A DNA stretch of 64,000 nucleotides, from the NCBI RefSeq assembly GCF_014705655.1, contig NZ_JACXIY010000011.1, positions 1-64,000 of the forward strand, read 5' to 3'. The stretch is from Paenibacillus arenilitoris. Its GTDB lineage: Bacteria > Bacillota > Bacilli > Paenibacillales > Paenibacillaceae. A program made the position numbers and the translations under genes. Position 1 is the stretch's first letter. The number at the start of each line of letters is the position of its first letter. Under the pieces are notes generated by a model, which was not told where the DNA came from, searched no databases, and was given only the letters and a program-made list of their open reading frames with translations. Below, one piece after another: positions 1-8,400 of this stretch.

Positions 1-86
1 AAGAGCATCGGAAAGCCGTATGCGGGAAAACCGCACGTACGGTTTGATGAGGAGGGGCTGGTCACCCCAGCCCTTTACTCTACTAC
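1..86 (+). mobile_element. 3' end of a group II intron (domains V and VI)
   Basis: The first 86 bases fold as the last two domains of a group II self-splicing intron. Domain V is at 13-45: AAGCCGTA (13-20) pairs with TACGGTTT (38-45), an upper stem 21-25/31-35 closes a GAAAA loop, and CG (36-37) forms the usual two-base bulge. The catalytic AGC triad is at 14-16. Domain VI is at 46-83: GGGCTGG (55-61) pairs with CCAGCCC (67-73), and A77 is a good candidate for the branch-point bulge. The intron probably ends at AC 82-83, though TACTAC makes the boundary ambiguous by three bases. The ribozyme core and any maturase gene lie upstream, outside the window. The fold is read directly; subclass cannot be assigned. 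Confidence 0.85.
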
Positions 87-276
87 GCAATGAGCTGCGT
101 CGCCATGGGGCGGACGAAGTTCTCATCGCGCCTTCAATTAAGTCAGTTCGTTTTTTGCCGAAAAAGCAATCCGAATAAATTTGCAAAAAAAATTAGCACA
201 TGTGTCGAAATTCCGGTCAGCCGTTCGTCGTTTTAATGAAACCGAACATATTACGGAAAAGGAGACAGATAAGAAA

Positions 277-966
277 ATGACACAAACCAATGAAATTCGT
301 GCAAGCCAAATCAGACCGTTCCTGCTCGGCGGGGCGGCGACGGGGCCGCTGTTCTACGCGGCTTCCATCATCCAAGCGTTTACGCGTACCGGCTTTGATA
401 TTAAGCGTCATGCCATCAGCACGCTGACGTTGGGGGATCTGGGATGGGTGCAGAGCGCCAACTTTATCGTCACCGGCTTGCTCGCTTTATTGGCCGCCAT
501 TGGCATGCGAGGCTTGCTGCGAGGCGGCATTGGCGGCGTATGGGGACCTTTGCTCATCGGCATTTACGGGATCGGGATGACGCTGGCCGGCTTGTTTCGC
601 CCGGATCCCGGATTCGGCTTTCCCGCTGGCGCGCCCGAGGGGATGCCGGAGGTCATGAGCGGCTACGCAGCCGTCCATTCGTTCGCTTTTTATACGGCTT
701 TTACGGGATTGATCGCGGCTTGCTTTGTTTTTGCCCGCCGGTTTGCGGCGCAAGGCGAACGAGGCTGGCAAGTCTATTGCGTGGCGACAGGCATCGTCTC
801 GCCGCTGCTAATCGCAATCGGTATGAGCTTGAACAGTTGGATCGGCGTCGTCATGGCGATTGCCGGAATGGCGGCTTTCGGATGGGTTTCGGTATTGGCG
901 GCAAGGCTGCGCGCTGAAGCCGGTAACGCGTCGTTCCGATTGCATGGTACGGCCAAACGGGCTTGA
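277..966 (+). CDS. DUF998-family integral membrane protein
   Basis: A 229-residue hydrophobic protein with about six membrane segments and an RPDPGFGFPAGAPEG loop after the third. The organisation resembles the DUF998 family, whose biochemical role is unknown. The reading frame is open back to a TTG at 181, but ATG 277 is the better start: it has an AAAGGAGA ribosome binding site at 258-265, and the 32 residues before it are charged and not membrane-like. The gene lies just downstream of the group II intron remnant and stands alone. No function can be inferred from its neighbours. Confidence 0.75.
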   Translation: MTQTNEIRASQIRPFLLGGAATGPLFYAASIIQAFTRTGFDIKRHAISTLTLGDLGWVQSANFIVTGLLALLAAIGMRGLLRGGIGGVWGPLLIGIYGIGMTLAGLFRPDPGFGFPAGAPEGMPEVMSGYAAVHSFAFYTAFTGLIAACFVFARRFAAQGERGWQVYCVATGIVSPLLIAIGMSLNSWIGVVMAIAGMAAFGWVSVLAARLRAEAGNASFRLHGTAKRA

Positions 967-1054
967 TTTGAAGCGTGATCTATATATTGGCTATGGACTT
1001 TTTGCATCATTGCCGATAAAATGAGAAAGAATATTTTAAAGGAGAGCGATAAGG

Positions 1055-1078
1055 ATGGCCTTTCTAGAACTGTACTGA
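1055..1078 (+). CDS. putative leader peptide MAFLELY upstream of the exporter gene
   Basis: A seven-codon ORF (ATG 1055, TGA 1076-1078) with AAAGGAG at 1038-1044. Its product, MAFLELY, resembles in length and hydrophobicity the two leader peptides further down (MQFLLFY, MQFLLFH). The RNA after it can fold: GCGCATAGC around 1085-1093 pairs, with two G-U pairs, with GCTATGTGT around 1129-1137. A terminator follows at 1292. This would suit a ribosome-stalling transcription attenuator. It is the weakest of the three leader ORFs, because a seven-codon ORF can arise by chance. Confidence 0.45.
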   Translation: MAFLELY

Positions 1079-1291
1079 TACCATGCGCATAGCCTCGACA
1101 ATAATTTACCCCGAATGAGGGTTTATTTGCTATGTGTACGGGATAAGGTACGTTGTAGAAAGCTAGTCGCGAAACGAGCTTTGCCGCCAATTACGGCGCG
1201 AATACCGGGCTGAACATGGATGCAGCCGGCGGTACGCGGCGCGGTGCATGCCGTTTGCGCTCGTTCTACGGGATACCTATGCCAATTCGAA

Positions 1292-1327
1292 GTACACGGA
1301 GCAGCCCTCCGTGTGCTTTTTTGTTTT
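1292..1327 (+). terminator. intrinsic terminator inside the exporter leader
   Basis: GTACACGGAG (1292-1301) pairs with CTCCGTGTGC (1306-1315) around a CAGCC loop, and a T-rich tail runs to 1327. It lies between the MAFLELY ORF and the MQFLLFY ORF, with no gene ending just before it, so it may be a regulated attenuator. GTGTAC (1134-1139) could pair with GTACAC (1292-1297) as a weak antiterminator; that part is speculative. The rest of 967-1361 has no other gene. Confidence 0.75.
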
Positions 1328-1347
1328 TGGAGAAAATAACGATGGAT

Positions 1348-1461
1348 AGGAGAGATGGCATATGCAGTTCTTGTTGTTCTATTGATACGGGCCGGATTTA
1401 CCAAAATCAAGCCCGTATCGATGACGAATCGATACGCTTACTTTATTAGGAGGTATCGATT
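1348..1461 (+). promoter_or_regulatory. erm-like translational attenuator of the MFS exporter gene
   Basis: Four RNA segments can pair in alternative ways. Segment 1, GATACGGGC (1384-1392), overlaps the leader stop codon and pairs with segment 2, GCCCGTATC (1411-1419); GATTT/AAATC extends this inside the hairpin. Segment 2, CGTATCGAT (1414-1422), can instead pair with segment 3, ATCGATACG (1428-1436). Segment 3, AATCGATAC (1427-1435), can pair with segment 4, GTATCGATT (1453-1461), placing the AGGAGG at 1448-1453 in the loop or stem edge. With 1:2 and 3:4 formed, the exporter start is hidden. A ribosome stalled on the leader would cover segment 1, favour 2:3 and release the start. All pairings are perfect Watson-Crick. 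No T-tract follows, so control would be translational, as in ermC. Confidence 0.85.
1362..1385 (+). CDS. leader peptide MQFLLFY
   Basis: A seven-codon ORF (M-Q-F-L-L-F-Y, TGA 1383-1385) with AGGAGAG at 1348-1354, seven bases before the ATG. Its stop codon overlaps the first strand of the attenuator. A nearly identical peptide, MQFLLFH, precedes the ABC-F gene 1.3 kb downstream. Short hydrophobic leaders such as MsrDL (MYLIFM) are known to stall macrolide-bound ribosomes. The inducing drug here is unknown. Near-duplication with a conserved flanking motif (TGATACGGGC) makes chance unlikely. Confidence 0.8.
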   Translation: MQFLLFY

Positions 1462-1465
1462 GATA

Positions 1466-2683
1466 ATGGAAAACACGATCATGGAAAGTCGCAAAAATTG
1501 GAAGCAAGTATTGCTTATGCTTTATTCCGGACAATTCTTTTCTTTGCTGAGCAGCGCCGCGGTGCAGTTCAGCATCATTTGGTGGCTCACGGATACGACC
1601 GGGTCGCCGCTCGTGCTGGCCATGGCGGGCATCGCGGGCTTTTTGCCGCAAGCGCTGCTCGGGCCGGTCGCCGGCGCCTTCGTGGACCGTTACTCCCGCA
1701 AGACGATGATGATTGCGGCGGATATGACGGTGGCGCTCGGTAGCATCGCCTTGTTTGCCGCGATGTCCTTCGGCGAGCCGAGCATCGCGCTCGTTATTAT
1801 CGTACTCATGGTCCGCTCGCTCGCCACGGCGTTCCATATGCCGGCCATGCAGGCTTCCGTGCCGCTGCTTGCACCCGAAGAGCATCTGACCAAAGCCTCG
1901 GGCTGGGGGCAGATGGTCAGCTCCATTACGAATGTCGCCGGACCGGCCGTCGGAATGGCCCTTCTTGCGGCGAGCTCGATTCAGTGGGTATTGCTGCTGG
2001 ACGTGCTGGGTGCGGTAATTGCAAGCGGCGTACTGCTGTTTATCCACATTCCGAAGCCTGCGGCAGCCGGAGAGCAAGCGGAAGACCGCGCGGGCCTCAT
2101 AGCGGAAATGAAAGAAGGCTACCAAGCCATCGCGAAACATCGCTTGCTTTGGAAGCTGACCATGTTAATGACCGCAATAGCCGTTCTCTTTATTCCGATC
2201 GGGACGTATTTTCCTCTTATGGTAAGGAACCATTTCGGGAAAGGGGTCGTGGAAGCGGGCGTCGTCGAGACGGTGTTCGCGATCGGTCTGATCGCCGGCG
2301 CTTCGCTCGTAGGGGTGCTGGGCGACCGGCTGGACAAAATCAAAACGATGGCCGCCGGCATGGCGCTCATGGGAATCGCCCTCTGCTTGTCGGGCTTGCT
2401 ACCATCGTCCGGGTATTACGCGTTCGTTGTCATGAGCGCGCTTATCGGAATATCCGGTCCTTTATTCTCGGCTCCGTTCTATGCGTATGTTCAGACGGAG
2501 ATCGAACCGCATTTGCTTGGCCGCGTGTTCAGCTTTATTACAAGCCTGTCACTGCTGGCTACGCCAATCGGGATGGGACTGGCAGGCGCGGTAACCGAGC
2601 TGACAAGCGTAGCGTTTTTATTTTCGGCGGCAGGTTTGCTTGTTATTCTGAATGCCGCGCTGACGTTAAAAGTAAAAAAATAG
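1466..2683 (+). CDS. Mef-like MFS drug exporter
   Basis: A 405-residue major facilitator protein with about 12 membrane segments, the same length as the macrolide exporter Mef(A). Family signatures are the loop 2-3 motif DRYSRKTMM, then LVRSLATAFHMPAMQA-type and PLLAPEEHLTKASG segments that closely match Mef proteins as I know them. It would export a hydrophobic antibiotic by proton antiport. The frame is open back to 1355, but AGGAGGT at 1448-1454 supports ATG 1466 (or TTG 1460), and the upstream extension overlaps the leader ORF. The gene is followed 13 bases later by a second leader peptide and an Msr-like ABC-F gene, the same order as in mef-msr operons. Substrate is inferred from homology and context only. 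Confidence 0.88.
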   Translation: MENTIMESRKNWKQVLLMLYSGQFFSLLSSAAVQFSIIWWLTDTTGSPLVLAMAGIAGFLPQALLGPVAGAFVDRYSRKTMMIAADMTVALGSIALFAAMSFGEPSIALVIIVLMVRSLATAFHMPAMQASVPLLAPEEHLTKASGWGQMVSSITNVAGPAVGMALLAASSIQWVLLLDVLGAVIASGVLLFIHIPKPAAAGEQAEDRAGLIAEMKEGYQAIAKHRLLWKLTMLMTAIAVLFIPIGTYFPLMVRNHFGKGVVEAGVVETVFAIGLIAGASLVGVLGDRLDKIKTMAAGMALMGIALCLSGLLPSSGYYAFVVMSALIGISGPLFSAPFYAYVQTEIEPHLLGRVFSFITSLSLLATPIGMGLAGAVTELTSVAFLFSAAGLLVILNAALTLKVKK

Positions 2684-2789
2684 GAGGAGAGGCGCATGCA
2701 GTTTCTATTGTTTCATTGATACGGGCTTGAAGCGGATCAAGCTCGTATCGGTATAAGGCTGCCGGTACGAAATTTTATATTTCGGAGGT
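2682..2789 (+). promoter_or_regulatory. second translational attenuator, in front of the ABC-F gene
   Basis: GATACGGGCTTGA (2718-2730) pairs with TCAAGCTCGTATC (2737-2749), 13 pairs including one G-U. As in the first attenuator, the 5' strand overlaps the leader stop. Alternatively CGTATCGG (2744-2751) pairs with CCGGTACG (2762-2769), with one G-U. CGAAAT (2768-2773) pairs with ATTTCG (2779-2784), ending at the first base of GGAGG (2784-2788). The 3:4 helix is short and overlaps 2:3 by only two bases, so its role is less certain than in the exporter leader. No T-tract follows, so control would be translational. Confidence 0.75.
2696..2719 (+). CDS. leader peptide MQFLLFH
   Basis: A seven-codon ORF (M-Q-F-L-L-F-H, TGA 2717-2719). 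Its AGGAGG (2682-2687) begins inside the exporter stop codon region. It differs from the first leader only in the last residue, although several codons differ (TTT/CTA here, TTC/TTG there). The peptide sequence is therefore conserved beyond the DNA, which argues that it is translated and selected. Confidence 0.8.
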   Translation: MQFLLFH

Positions 2790-2796
2790 AGTGAAC

Positions 2797-4248
2797 ATGG
2801 AACAGCTAAGTTTTGAATTGGAAAATATAACGGTAACCTATTTGGATAGAGAAGTGCTGCGCATCGATCGGCTGGCCGTCCACCAATTCGACCGGATCGG
2901 CATCGTCGGCCGAAACGGCGCGGGGAAGAGCACGCTGCTGAAGCTGCTTGCCGGACGAATCGATCCGCAGACGGGAAGAGTGAACGGCTACGCGTCGCAC
3001 GGCTATTTCGAGCAGCTGGAGGCTCCCGAAGCGGTGGAAGCCGATCCGGCTCTGCTCGGGCGGCTATCCGTTCCGGCCGATTCGGGACAGCTAAGCGGGG
3101 GCGAGCAGACGAGGCTGAAGCTTGCCGGTCTGTTTACGAATTACTATGAGGCGCTGCTGATCGATGAGCCGACGACCCATCTGGACCGGGACGGCATTGA
3201 ATTTCTCGTCGACCAATTGCGCTACTATTATGGAGCGCTCGTGCTGATCAGCCACGACCGCGCCGTATTGGATGAGCTCGTCACGACGATATGGGAAGTC
3301 CAGGACGGCGAGGTGAAGGTTTATTCGGGAAATTACAGCGAATATCTGGCCCAAAAGGAGCTGGAGCGACTGCAGCAGATCCAGGCTCACGAGCAGTACG
3401 TGAAAGAAAAGAGCCGCCTGGAAAGGGCGGCGCAGGAAAAAATGAAAAAAGCGGAAAAGATCGCGCAGGCAGGAAGCCTGTCGAAGAAGGAAGCGAACGC
3501 CAAGGCGAACCGCATGTTCGAGACGAAATCGAAAGGCACGAGCCAGAAGGCGGTGCATCGCGCTGCGAAGGCGATCGAGCAGCGGATGGATAAGCTGCAG
3601 GAGGTCGAGGCGGTGCAGGAGGAGAGACCGATCGTATTCCGCCAGACGGAGGCCGTGAAGCTGCACAACAAGTTTCCGGTCATGGCCGACCGGATGACGC
3701 TTCGGGCGGATGGGAAGCTTCTGCTGGATGACGTAAGCTTCCAATTGCCGCTTGGCGGGAAGATTGCGATAACCGGCCCGAACGGCGCGGGGAAGAGCAC
3801 CTTGCTGCGCCATATCGCGGAGCAGGGCGATGGAATTATTTTATCCCCGAAAGCGCGGATCGGCTATTTCCGTCAAATGAGCTACCGGTTCGAGAAGGAC
3901 GAGACGGTGCTGCAATTCGTCAGCGGCCGGTCGGACTACGACGAGAGCTTCCTGAGAAGCGCGCTGCATGCGATGCGGTTCTCCGGCAACGACATTCGCA
4001 AAAACGTGAAGTCGTTAAGCGGCGGCGAAGCGATCCGCCTTCGCCTGTGCGAGCTGTTTCTCGGCGAATACAACATCCTGCTGCTGGACGAACCGACGAA
4101 TTTTCTCGATATTCACGCGATCGAGGCGTTGGAGAGGTTTATCGCGGCGTACGAGGGGACGATCGTGATCGTCTCCCATGACAAGACGTTCATCCGGAAC
4201 GTCGCGGACATCGCGTACGTCATCGAGGACCGGAAAATGAAGTTATAA
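2797..4248 (+). CDS. Msr-like ABC-F ribosomal protection protein
   Basis: A 483-residue protein with two ABC ATPase domains and no membrane segments, typical of ABC-F antibiotic resistance factors such as Msr(A/C/D), which are about the same length. The first domain has Walker A GRNGAGKS (38-45), LSGGEQ (about 99) and LLIDEPTTHLD (about 119). The second has GPNGAGKS (from 327), LSGGEA (about 407) and LLLDEPTNFLD (about 429). The charged linker between them, about 190-285, is the arm that enters the ribosomal exit site. Such proteins displace macrolides, lincosamides or streptogramins from the 50S subunit. ATG 2797 is chosen over GTG 2791 because GGAGG lies at 2784-2788. It is co-transcribed with the Mef-like exporter. 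Confidence 0.9.
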   Translation: MEQLSFELENITVTYLDREVLRIDRLAVHQFDRIGIVGRNGAGKSTLLKLLAGRIDPQTGRVNGYASHGYFEQLEAPEAVEADPALLGRLSVPADSGQLSGGEQTRLKLAGLFTNYYEALLIDEPTTHLDRDGIEFLVDQLRYYYGALVLISHDRAVLDELVTTIWEVQDGEVKVYSGNYSEYLAQKELERLQQIQAHEQYVKEKSRLERAAQEKMKKAEKIAQAGSLSKKEANAKANRMFETKSKGTSQKAVHRAAKAIEQRMDKLQEVEAVQEERPIVFRQTEAVKLHNKFPVMADRMTLRADGKLLLDDVSFQLPLGGKIAITGPNGAGKSTLLRHIAEQGDGIILSPKARIGYFRQMSYRFEKDETVLQFVSGRSDYDESFLRSALHAMRFSGNDIRKNVKSLSGGEAIRLRLCELFLGEYNILLLDEPTNFLDIHAIEALERFIAAYEGTIVIVSHDKTFIRNVADIAYVIEDRKMKL

Positions 4249-4255
4249 GACCAAG

Positions 4256-4300
4256 GCTGAGCGTATTCGGGCTTCCGTGCCCGGGTACGTTCGGCTTTTT
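4256..4300 (+). terminator. terminator after the ABC-F gene
   Basis: A 17-pair stem with several G-U pairs (4256-4272 with 4279-4295) around a TTCCGT loop, followed by TTTTT. It ends the resistance operon and lies between convergent genes. Confidence 0.85.
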
Positions 4301-4307
4301 GGTTTGA

Positions 4308-4835
4308 TTATATTTTTGAAGAGGGATCAGGCTCGGCCTTCGTTCTACGGTAATGTTTCATTAACCACTTGAAATACAAGAGCAGCAGGCTTTGCAAATA
4401 GAGGTACAGTGTGAACGAGTAGACGAGACGCCACTTCTGGTACGTAAATACTTTGGCGAGATTGCCGAGTTCCTCCAGCCCGACGCCCAGCAGGGAATAG
4501 GCAATCAGATACGGCAGCACATAGATTCCACGAACGTTCCACCGATCATAGAGGTAGACAAAGAAATAGGCAAACGGGAGATAGAGAAAATGCAGCAAGG
4601 CGTCCATGGCTTCGTATTTCGGACTGTCGTTGATGTCATAAAAGTTTAACGACGTGAATCCGATGGTTGCATCCATCAGTTTGGCCGTCGTCATGCCGTA
4701 GAAAAGAGTGAGAATGAATACGGTAACCGGAAATCGCTTGCGCAGCGGAATCATGACGGCATAGCCGCATACCAAGCCCGCGACGATGAACCATTCGTTG
4801 GCGTCGAACCGTTCGGGCAGCGGTAAAAAATTCAT
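4308..4835 (-). CDS. small integral membrane protein (unknown function)
   Basis: A 175-residue protein with about five membrane segments, starting MNFLPLPERF and ending in a charged tail. ATG at 4835 overlaps the upstream stop codon (ATGA) and has AAGGAAG upstream, so the two minus-strand genes are translationally coupled. It resembles small multi-pass proteins of Bacilli sometimes labelled CBO0543 family, but I cannot confirm that. The partner gene encodes a similar membrane protein, and the two may form a complex. Confidence 0.65.
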   Translation of the reverse strand: MNFLPLPERFDANEWFIVAGLVCGYAVMIPLRKRFPVTVFILTLFYGMTTAKLMDATIGFTSLNFYDINDSPKYEAMDALLHFLYLPFAYFFVYLYDRWNVRGIYVLPYLIAYSLLGVGLEELGNLAKVFTYQKWRLVYSFTLYLYLQSLLLLYFKWLMKHYRRTKAEPDPSSKI

Positions 4836-5302
4836 GGAAGCTTCACTTCCTTCCGGGCCAAATGGCGGAATAGCTTCATTCCGGCTAACGTCAGCAGGAC
4901 GATCGCAAGCCAGGCGGCAGTCGACCACAAGCCTGTTTGGCTGGAGAAATACAGGATGCCTGCCCATTGTAACGCATACTGCGCCAAGACAAGCAAGGCG
5001 ACGCAAGCCAAGGTCAAGGCCGACTTGGCCAAGCCGGAGCGCAGCGCCAAATATAGCTGAAGGTAGAACAAGACGAAGGCGGTAAAGACGACATAGCGGA
5101 TGCACACGAAAGAAATGAGTTTATCAAGATGCCCTGAAACGGAAATAAGCTTCAAATTGTTGAACATGCTGAACTGGGATACATGGAAAAAATTCAACGT
5201 CATGCCGTTGAACAGCAGTTCGAACAAATGCATGTTTTTGGGCGCGGTCGCAAGCAATATAAGGAAAGCCAGCACGACGATCAAACTGACCGAGAGAACC
5301 AT
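4832..5302 (-). CDS. small integral membrane protein (unknown function)
   Basis: A 156-residue hydrophobic protein with about four membrane segments. The frame stays open to 5458, but the first part of that extension is not hydrophobic and has no ribosome binding site. ATG 5302 is preceded by AAGGCGGG and begins directly with a membrane segment (MVLSVSLIVVLAFLILLAT). It is the first gene of a two-gene unit with the protein at 4308-4835. The function is not recognised. Confidence 0.6.
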   Translation of the reverse strand: MVLSVSLIVVLAFLILLATAPKNMHLFELLFNGMTLNFFHVSQFSMFNNLKLISVSGHLDKLISFVCIRYVVFTAFVLFYLQLYLALRSGLAKSALTLACVALLVLAQYALQWAGILYFSSQTGLWSTAAWLAIVLLTLAGMKLFRHLARKEVKLP

Positions 5303-5482
5303 GGAATCATCCCGCCTTATCCAATCGCATTTCATTTCATTATGTGCCGCTTGATAAATTTTATCCTTCCGCTGCCAGCTATTGTCGGATACAAACAGTT
5401 CGCCGCTCAATGGCTGTACGGCACTCATGTTTTCTCTTATGATGGAGAGGAAAATCATTTATGCCGTAAAGGATTTGTGAAA

Positions 5483-8400
5483 ATGACGACTCGACCTGCC
5501 GATGAAACCTTTCGCCGTCAATATAATAAAACGCTTGCGTCGATCGCGGCCATCACCCTGTTTATCGCCGTTCTCCTCGGCATGCGGTGGCTGTGGCTGG
5601 AAAACTATGCCGATCCGGATCACCCGCGGGCCGCGCAAGGGGTACTCGATCTGCGAGGGTTCGACCTCGTCCAATCCCGGCCGATCTCCTTGAACGGCAC
5701 ATGGGATTTCTATCCGGGATCGCTCGTTCCGGATCGCGAGGCCGGGCGGCCGGATCAACGTCCGACCTATGTTCGGGTGCCCGGGGATTGGCGCGGCGCC
5801 ATGCCGGAGGGTAGCGGATCGTCGATGGGCGTCGGGACTTACCGGCTGCGCATTCTGATCGATCCGTCCGCCGCCGTGCCGCTTGCCTTTCGGATCCAGG
5901 ATTATCAGGCGGCTATTAGCGTGTCCATCAACGGCCGTACGATGGCGGAAATGGGACATACGGGAGGCGGCGAGCGGCCTTATTCGCCGGATAGAAGACC
6001 GTTCGCGGTCGACTATACGCCTCCTCCGGGTACCGAAGTCGTCGAATTGACGATCCGCGTCGCGAATTTCGAAAGCCCGTTAACCGGGGGGATCACGAAG
6101 TCCGTCAAGTTCGGCACGCAAGCCGCCATCGGCCGCGAGCGCGGCTTGTCCGTCGACCTTCAGCTGATTGCCTTCGTCGTGCTGCTCCTTCATGCCCTGT
6201 ATGCGTGTATTTTGTATTTTTTTAATCCGCGCGAGCGGATGTTTCTGGATTTTCTCCTGCTGCTGCTGGCTGCCGCCGTCTCGATCGTCAATTCCGACGA
6301 TATGCTGCTGCTGCAGTGGGTGCCGCTTAATTACGCATGGGCGTTCAAAATCAGGCTGCTCTCTTACTTGTGGTTAATGTTTTTTATTTTAAGGATGGCG
6401 GGGCGGTTCTCGGGGACCGGCCTCGGCAATCGGTGGTTCAGGCTGTACGCCGCGTCGCTTATCCTTTATTCCGGGTTCATCCTGACGATGCCGACGCCGA
6501 TCGTATACTACACGCGGGAATATTACGTTTTTAGCGTCTTGTATTTGCTGCCAATGGCCGGATTTTTTTATCTTATCGTAAGGATGGTCGTTCGAAATCA
6601 ACGCGATGCCATCTTTTTATTGCTGTCGGCCGGCGCTATTTTGTCCAGCGTGATCTGGAGCATTTTTCTTGCCCGCCTAGACATCGGCGTCAGCTACCCG
6701 GTCGACATCCTCGCGGCGATTATCGGCTTCTCCTCCTACTGGTTCAAGCGCTACTTCCGCAATACGAGCCAAATCGGCAAGCTCAACGAGCGATTGCGGG
6801 AAATGGACAAGACGAAGGACCGGTTCCTGGCCAATACGTCGCATGAGCTGCGCACGCCGCTGCACGGCATCATCAACATGGCCCAAAGCATTGCCGAAAG
6901 AGAGAGGCGGAACATGAGCAGAAGAAGCGCCGAGGATCTGGAGCTGCTCGTGACGGTCGGCCGCCAGATGGGTCATTTGTTGAACGATCTGCTGGACGTG
7001 GTGCGGCTGCGCGAGAAGCGGATCGTCCTGCATGCAAGGCCGCTCGCGCTCCCGGCCGTCGTCCGCGGCGTCGCCGATATGTTGAACTATGCGATCGAGG
7101 GGAAGCCGGTGCGGATGAAGCTGGACATGCCGGCGTCGCTTCCGGCCGTTCTGGCCGACGAGAAGAGGCTCATGCAAATTGTGATGAATCTGCTGCATAA
7201 CGCGATCAAGTATACCGAGGAAGGCGCCATTACTATATCCGCCGAGATCAGGGACGGCAGGATGGCCATCGAGGTGGCGGATACGGGGAAGGGAATGGAT
7301 AAAGAGACGCAGCGGCGCGTTTTTATTCCTTACGAGCAGGGCGATCCGGGCATGTCCGACGCGAGGGGGATCGGCCTTGGCCTCGCCATCGGCAAGGAGC
7401 TGGCGGAGCTGCACGGCGGCGATCTGACCGTTCGCTCCGAGCCCGGCAAAGGATCGACGTTCACGTTGACGCTTCCTCTAGCCGGTGACGCCTGGCATGA
7501 GGCGGCGCCCCTTGCAGCCGCCGCAAGGGAGGACGCGTATGCGTTGCCCGAAGCCGGACTTCCGTTCGCGGATCCCGAAGCCGGACTTACGCTCTCGGAC
7601 GACCTGCTGCCTCCTCCGTCGGCATCCGCGGCCAAGGGGGAGCAGGCCCGTATTTTGGCCGTGGACGACGAGCTTGTGAACTTGAGGGTGCTTGGGGGTA
7701 TTCTGGAATCGGAGCCGTACAACGTCCGGTTCGCGACTTCGGCCAACGAAGCGCTGGCGCTGCTTGGATCGGAGCAATGGGATTTGCTGATCGCGGACGT
7801 CATGATGCCGCAGCTATCCGGGTACGAGCTTACGCGGCTCGTTCGGGAACGCTTCTCCGCGTCGGAGCTGCCCGTGCTGCTCCTTACCGCGCGAAGCGAA
7901 CCGGCCGACGTGTATGCCGGATTCCAGGCGGGGGCAAGCGACTATGTCTCGAAGCCGGTGGATCCGATGGAACTGAAATACCGCATCCGGCTGCTGGTCG
8001 AGTCGAAGCGGTCCGTCGACGAGCGTCTTCGCATGGAGGCGGCTTATATGCAGGCGCAAATTCAACCCCATTTTTTGTTTAACACGTTAAATTCCATCAT
8101 GGCGCTCAGCGAAATCGATCCGGACCGGATGCGCTTGCTGAACGATGCGTTCAGCTCGTATTTGCGAATCAGCTTTTTGTTTCGAAATTCGGAGAGGACC
8201 GTCGCGCTTGCGCAGGAGCTTGAGCTCGTACGGGCTTATCTGTACGTGGAGAAGGAGCGGCACGGGGACAGGCTAACCGTCCTCTGGGACGTGGAGGAAG
8301 GCGTTGCGCCGTTTCTTCCGCCGTTATCGATTCAGCCATTGGTGGAAAATGCGGTCCGGCACGGCATTCTGCCGAGGCCGAGAGGAGGCACGGTTCAAAT

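Noticed and set aside
967..1330. T-box riboswitch in the exporter leader
   Set aside because: No T-box motif or specifier-loop pattern is visible before the terminator, and an attenuator with a leader ORF explains the region better.
1355..1465. N-terminal extension of the exporter back to ATG 1355
   Set aside because: It overlaps the leader ORF and attenuator, and a better ribosome binding site serves ATG 1466.
5183..5482. 100-codon extension of the first hybrid kinase
   Set aside because: It lies antisense to the membrane-protein gene at 4832-5302 and lacks domain sequence; ATG 5483 has AAAGGA.
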